From: Euryarchaeota archaeon UBA181
Lineage (GTDB): Archaea; Thermoplasmatota; Poseidoniia; Poseidoniales; Thalassarchaeaceae
DNA: 8,958 nucleotides
Assembly (NCBI GenBank): GCA_002496725.1
Contig: DALI01000021.1
Coordinates: 1 to 8,958 of the forward strand
Direction: 5' to 3'
Below, one piece after another: positions 6,544 to 8,958 of the stretch. Within the stretch, counting starts at the first letter, position 1, and every line of letters starts with the position of its first letter. A program made the position numbers and the translations under genes. Under the pieces are notes generated by a model, which did not search any database, was not told the DNA's origin, and saw only the letters and a list, made by a program, of their open reading frames with translations.

Positions 6544-7530
6544 ATGGCGGACGGGTGTGGCAAAAGACATGTGGCGCGGTCTTGGATATCGGATACTCCC
6601 GATGAAATAGAGCATCCTCCCGTACCACTGGGTATCAATAAAATGACGGTTCCGAGAGCATCGATACTACTCTCAATTTCCACAATTATGGTGATTCTTC
6701 TTTCATCTATCTGGATAGGAGTCTCAGCTTATGGATTCTTGAATGAATTGGAGGATTCATTGGAATCAGTTGATGAGTCAATGATTGAGATGGAGGGAAG
6801 ATGGGCTTGGGAAGTCGATATGATTTTTGATACGTGTGATTCTAGGGAGGGGGATTGGTCCTGGCCAGAGAATTTGTCTTCACAGGATGACCTTTTTCTC
6901 TATCCCGGTGAACTAAGGTGCGATTGGGAGCATCAGGGCGAGGGAGATAGAGCATCCATTGTAATCTACAACAGGGGAAATCAGACTCTTGACTTACTAC
7001 TGGAGATTGGGGGGCCTGATGTTTTGTTCTCAGATTCTGGTGATACACAGTATCTCATTAACGAAATGCCAGGGAATGATGCTTTGATATTGGAAATTGA
7101 GCTGACTGAAGACGTTACTGAAGGTGAAATAACAATCATTGCCTCGCACGTCTCGCTAATGTCTGCTGAGGTAAGACTGGATGTCAGTATTTTCCAAGGT
7201 ATTGATTCGAGGTCCATACACATCGAAGAGGGAGATAGGGTAGAGGTAGAATACACTGTGTGGAATGCCGATACAGGAGAGGAGCTTGATAGTGGAACTT
7301 GGACCGAGAACGCTGGCGATCCATGGTTCTCAATCGAAGGCTTTGGTTGGTCGACTATTGGCCTAGATATTGATGATGACAGGGGAATAGCCCCGGGACT
7401 AGAGACAGGTACAAGCCACATCACTTTACTACCCCCTCCAATAGCGTACGGAAATAGCGATGGTCACGAGCTCCAAGATGTTTGGCTGAGGTTTGAGGTT
7501 AATTTAGATAGAGCTCCACTTTCAGGATAG
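6544..7530 (+). CDS. Membrane-anchored extracytoplasmic protein with C-terminal FKBP-type peptidyl-prolyl isomerase-like domain
   Basis: With the ATG at 6544 the product is 328 residues. A single hydrophobic segment at about 39-65 (ILLSISTIMVILLSSIWIG) would anchor it, leaving the rest outside. The middle (about 130-217) is rich in alternating hydrophobic residues and looks like a beta-sandwich domain. Residues 223-322 fit an FKBP domain: GDRVEVEYTVWNADTGEELDSG parts into the usual GDxVxVxYxGxLxDGxxFDSS pattern, then GFGW, LLPPPIAYG and LRFEVNL. Compared with FKBP12, Tyr26, Asp37, Tyr82 and Phe99 appear retained (here Tyr237, Asp249, Tyr302, Phe317), whereas Phe36 is Leu, so activity is uncertain. 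Cys98 and Cys126 could form a disulfide. The start is unsure: TTG at 6499 would abut the upstream stop (343 residues), and ATG at 6643 would give 295 residues with a more typical short N-terminus before the anchor. None has a Shine-Dalgarno sequence. It follows the membrane giant by 45 bp and likely shares its transcript. Confidence 0.8.
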   Translation: MADGCGKRHVARSWISDTPDEIEHPPVPLGINKMTVPRASILLSISTIMVILLSSIWIGVSAYGFLNELEDSLESVDESMIEMEGRWAWEVDMIFDTCDSREGDWSWPENLSSQDDLFLYPGELRCDWEHQGEGDRASIVIYNRGNQTLDLLLEIGGPDVLFSDSGDTQYLINEMPGNDALILEIELTEDVTEGEITIIASHVSLMSAEVRLDVSIFQGIDSRSIHIEEGDRVEVEYTVWNADTGEELDSGTWTENAGDPWFSIEGFGWSTIGLDIDDDRGIAPGLETGTSHITLLPPPIAYGNSDGHELQDVWLRFEVNLDRAPLSG

Positions 7531-7538
7531 TAGTATCA

Positions 7539-7543
7539 GAGGT
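7539..7543 (+). promoter_or_regulatory. Shine-Dalgarno site for the methyltransferase gene
   Basis: GAGGT, complementary to the conserved 3' end of 16S rRNA, lies 6 bases before the ATG at 7550. It is the clearest ribosome-binding site in the window and fixes this start. Its presence on an internal gene, while genes next to promoters lack one, fits an archaeal pattern of leaderless first genes and Shine-Dalgarno-led distal genes. Confidence 0.6.
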
Positions 7544-7549
7544 AGAGGC

Positions 7550-8854
7550 ATGTCTGATGAGAATACACACGCATCTGTTCGCCCTTCAAAATCGGTAGCG
7601 AAGGAAGCTAGCAAGAGAGTAACGGCCAAGCCAACTAGAAAGGGCGAGCCGTCGTTTCACATGACCGATCAAATGCGCAGACTTTCCACTCCTTGGGGGG
7701 TGGCTCTTGCACGCGCCGGACAGATAGATCCACAGGCATTAGGACCAGGGATTATCCTAGACGCGGCAGTAGGGTCTGGAATACAACTAATCGCATACTC
7801 GAATATCCTAAAAAGGCCCTCTCTAGGAGTAGAGATAGACGGCAATGTTGCCGTAATGTGTGCGGCTAATATGTTCGTAGCTGCAGACTCTGAAGATGTC
7901 CAGAGAAGTATGGACAGGGTGGTAATAGGCGATAGCACCGATTCTTTAGGAGTCATGAATGAGTTCTGGTCCAGTCTCAGGGAGGCCGGGACTAGGGCTC
8001 ACCCCCCAGTTGCCATGCTTCACTTGGATCCTGCAAGGCCTAGAGATGCGCAGAATCATCATATCAATGAGATGGAGCCCCCTTTGGAACCTCTTCTCTC
8101 GTCCTGGAAACAATATCTCGAATTGGGACCAGGAGGGCCTTGTATAATCCTTGATTTGTCCCCTAGATTAGATACTGAACAACGATTTATGATTGAAGAA
8201 ATTATTGAGAGGGTCTACCCTGGTTGTGGAAGAACCTGGGAGTGGATGAGTAGGGGAGGAGGTAGGGTAGACAGACTATCTGTGTGGATTGGTTCACTAT
8301 CTTCTAGTGATTCCAGAAGGTGCATAAGAATGGGGACGAAGAATATTATGTCCTCCCTAGAAGGAGATGGCGGAAGTGTGAATGAGATAAAACTGAGTGA
8401 GCCCCCTCCATTTGACTCATGGATAACAATTGTTGATCCAGTTGTATTGGAGAGTGGATTGCAAGATGATTGGATTTCTAAGGCGATCCCAAAGGGGTCT
8501 GGCCACTCATGGATTAGGACTGAAGGCAGAAGGCCACTTCTGATACATACTGAACCAATCAATGAGGACGAGGATGTTGGAGGATTCGTGATTTCTAGTG
8601 GCCAGGTAGTTCAACATCGACTATCTGCTCCGGAGGAACACACTATTTCTCAAATTGCCTCATCTCTAGCTAGGTTGGAGATAGGGAGTGTGACCTTGAG
8701 GTGCTCCCTTGACCCGGAAATACATCCAAAGTTACAAAGGAGGTTGCACAAAATGATGAGGGAAATAGAGGGTTCGAAGTCATTTATGGTGGACCTTGAA
8801 CTATCAAGAGAAACGGGCGATTATACTATGTTCGTCGTATGTAGAGAGATTTAA
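7550..8854 (+). CDS. Class I SAM-dependent methyltransferase, THUMP-like family, probable RNA methyltransferase
   Basis: 434 residues. Residues 1-32 are a basic, Lys/Arg-rich tail that could contact RNA. A Rossmann-type methyltransferase core follows: SAM motif I LDAAVGSGI (70-78), the acidic ribose-binding residue Glu95 in LGVEID, Asp128 in VIGDST, and motif IV LHLDPARP (157-164). After motif IV comes a region ending in DLSPRLD (202-208). The order motif I, DPAR, then (K/D)LSPxLD is what I recall of the class I methyltransferases carrying a C-terminal THUMP-like domain. Residues about 320-434 could be that domain. The substrate is unknown; RNA is inferred from the family type and the basic tail. 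The DPAR motif resembles N/DPPY-type motif IV but lacks its aromatic residue, so base N-methylation is not assured. The gene starts 19 bp after the FKBP-like gene with its own Shine-Dalgarno site and probably shares its transcript. It converges with the next gene after only 6 bp. Confidence 0.8.
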   Translation: MSDENTHASVRPSKSVAKEASKRVTAKPTRKGEPSFHMTDQMRRLSTPWGVALARAGQIDPQALGPGIILDAAVGSGIQLIAYSNILKRPSLGVEIDGNVAVMCAANMFVAADSEDVQRSMDRVVIGDSTDSLGVMNEFWSSLREAGTRAHPPVAMLHLDPARPRDAQNHHINEMEPPLEPLLSSWKQYLELGPGGPCIILDLSPRLDTEQRFMIEEIIERVYPGCGRTWEWMSRGGGRVDRLSVWIGSLSSSDSRRCIRMGTKNIMSSLEGDGGSVNEIKLSEPPPFDSWITIVDPVVLESGLQDDWISKAIPKGSGHSWIRTEGRRPLLIHTEPINEDEDVGGFVISSGQVVQHRLSAPEEHTISQIASSLARLEIGSVTLRCSLDPEIHPKLQRRLHKMMREIEGSKSFMVDLELSRETGDYTMFVVCREI

Positions 8855-8860
8855 TGACTC

Positions 8861-8958
8861 CTATGGACGTCCAATCGATTCAAATACAGAAGGTTTGTCG
8901 CCCGGATGCTTAACAGCCACTGGGTGACCGGTGAACGCGGGAGGACCGTACATGACAG
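8861..8958 (-). CDS. C-terminal end of an unidentified gene, N-terminus outside the window
   Basis: On the minus strand a frame open from the window edge ends with TAG at 8863-8861, giving 31 residues: a Pro/Gly-rich stretch including YGPPAFTGHPVAVKHPGD and ending in SVFESIGRP. The composition (no Cys, balanced charges, Pro and Gly in turn-like positions) looks like real protein. The stop lies 6 bp beyond the methyltransferase stop, a normal convergent arrangement. I cannot name the family. Competing readings on the plus strand (a 19-codon ORF from 8854, and an ORF from ATG 8906 open to the edge) look less protein-like. The call would be settled by sequence beyond 8958. Confidence 0.5.
   Translation of the reverse strand, partial: VMYGPPAFTGHPVAVKHPGDKPSVFESIGRP

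Noticed and set aside
6981..7424. 147-residue minus-strand ORF opposite the FKBP-like gene
   Set aside because: Ser/Pro/Ile-rich antisense reading of a gene with recognisable FKBP motifs on the plus strand.
8854..8913. 19-codon plus-strand ORF whose ATG overlaps the methyltransferase TAA
   Set aside because: Stop-start overlap looks attractive for translational coupling, but the peptide is short and featureless, and the minus-strand frame over the same bases is more protein-like.
8906..8958. Plus-strand ORF from ATG 8906 open to the window edge
   Set aside because: Only 17 codons, no ribosome-binding site, and it overlaps the better minus-strand frame; cannot be fully excluded.

Overview
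The window looks like archaeal chromosome, most likely from a marine planktonic euryarchaeon of the Poseidoniales (Marine Group II) or a close relative. This is an inference. It rests on short AT-rich TATA-like promoter regions instead of bacterial -35/-10 boxes, apparently short or absent 5' leaders, a moderate base composition, a lipoprotein signal combined with a very acidic mature region, a NikR-like ribbon-helix-helix regulator, and a very large polytopic membrane protein with no family I recognise. No rRNA or other phylogenetic marker is present, so the placement is provisional.

Layout. (1) Bases 1-509, minus strand: the N-terminal 169 codons of a ZnuA/TroA-type metal-binding lipoprotein, cut by the window edge inside an Asp/His-rich loop. 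(2) 510-597: an 88-bp divergent regulatory region with three helically phased TAATA boxes and an AT-rich dyad. (3) 598-1023, plus: a NikR-like metal-responsive regulator with an altered set of metal ligands. (4) 1051-2667, minus: a complete ATP-type phosphoenolpyruvate carboxykinase (pckA), convergent with the regulator. (5) 2668-2790: a second divergent promoter region with an 18-bp near-palindrome, and a small hairpin touching the next start codon. (6) 2791-6498, plus: a 1235-residue membrane protein with roughly 35 predicted transmembrane segments in two blocks. (7) 6544-7530, plus: a membrane-anchored extracytoplasmic protein ending in an FKBP-type peptidyl-prolyl isomerase-like domain. 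(8) 7550-8854, plus: a class I SAM-dependent methyltransferase with a DPAR motif, resembling the THUMP-like methyltransferases. (9) 8861-8958, minus: the last 31 codons of an unidentified gene.

How the parts may work together. The first pair looks like a self-contained metal-uptake module: a high-affinity (probably zinc or manganese) binding protein and, head to head, the metal-sensing repressor that would shut it off through the shared operator. pckA stands alone and links oxaloacetate and phosphoenolpyruvate in gluconeogenesis. The membrane giant, the tethered FKBP-like protein and the methyltransferase run in the same direction with small gaps and may be one transcript. A role for the FKBP-like protein in folding surface or membrane proteins is plausible but not shown. 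No mobile element, CRISPR array, tRNA or rRNA was seen, and no gene-free stretch exceeds 125 bases.
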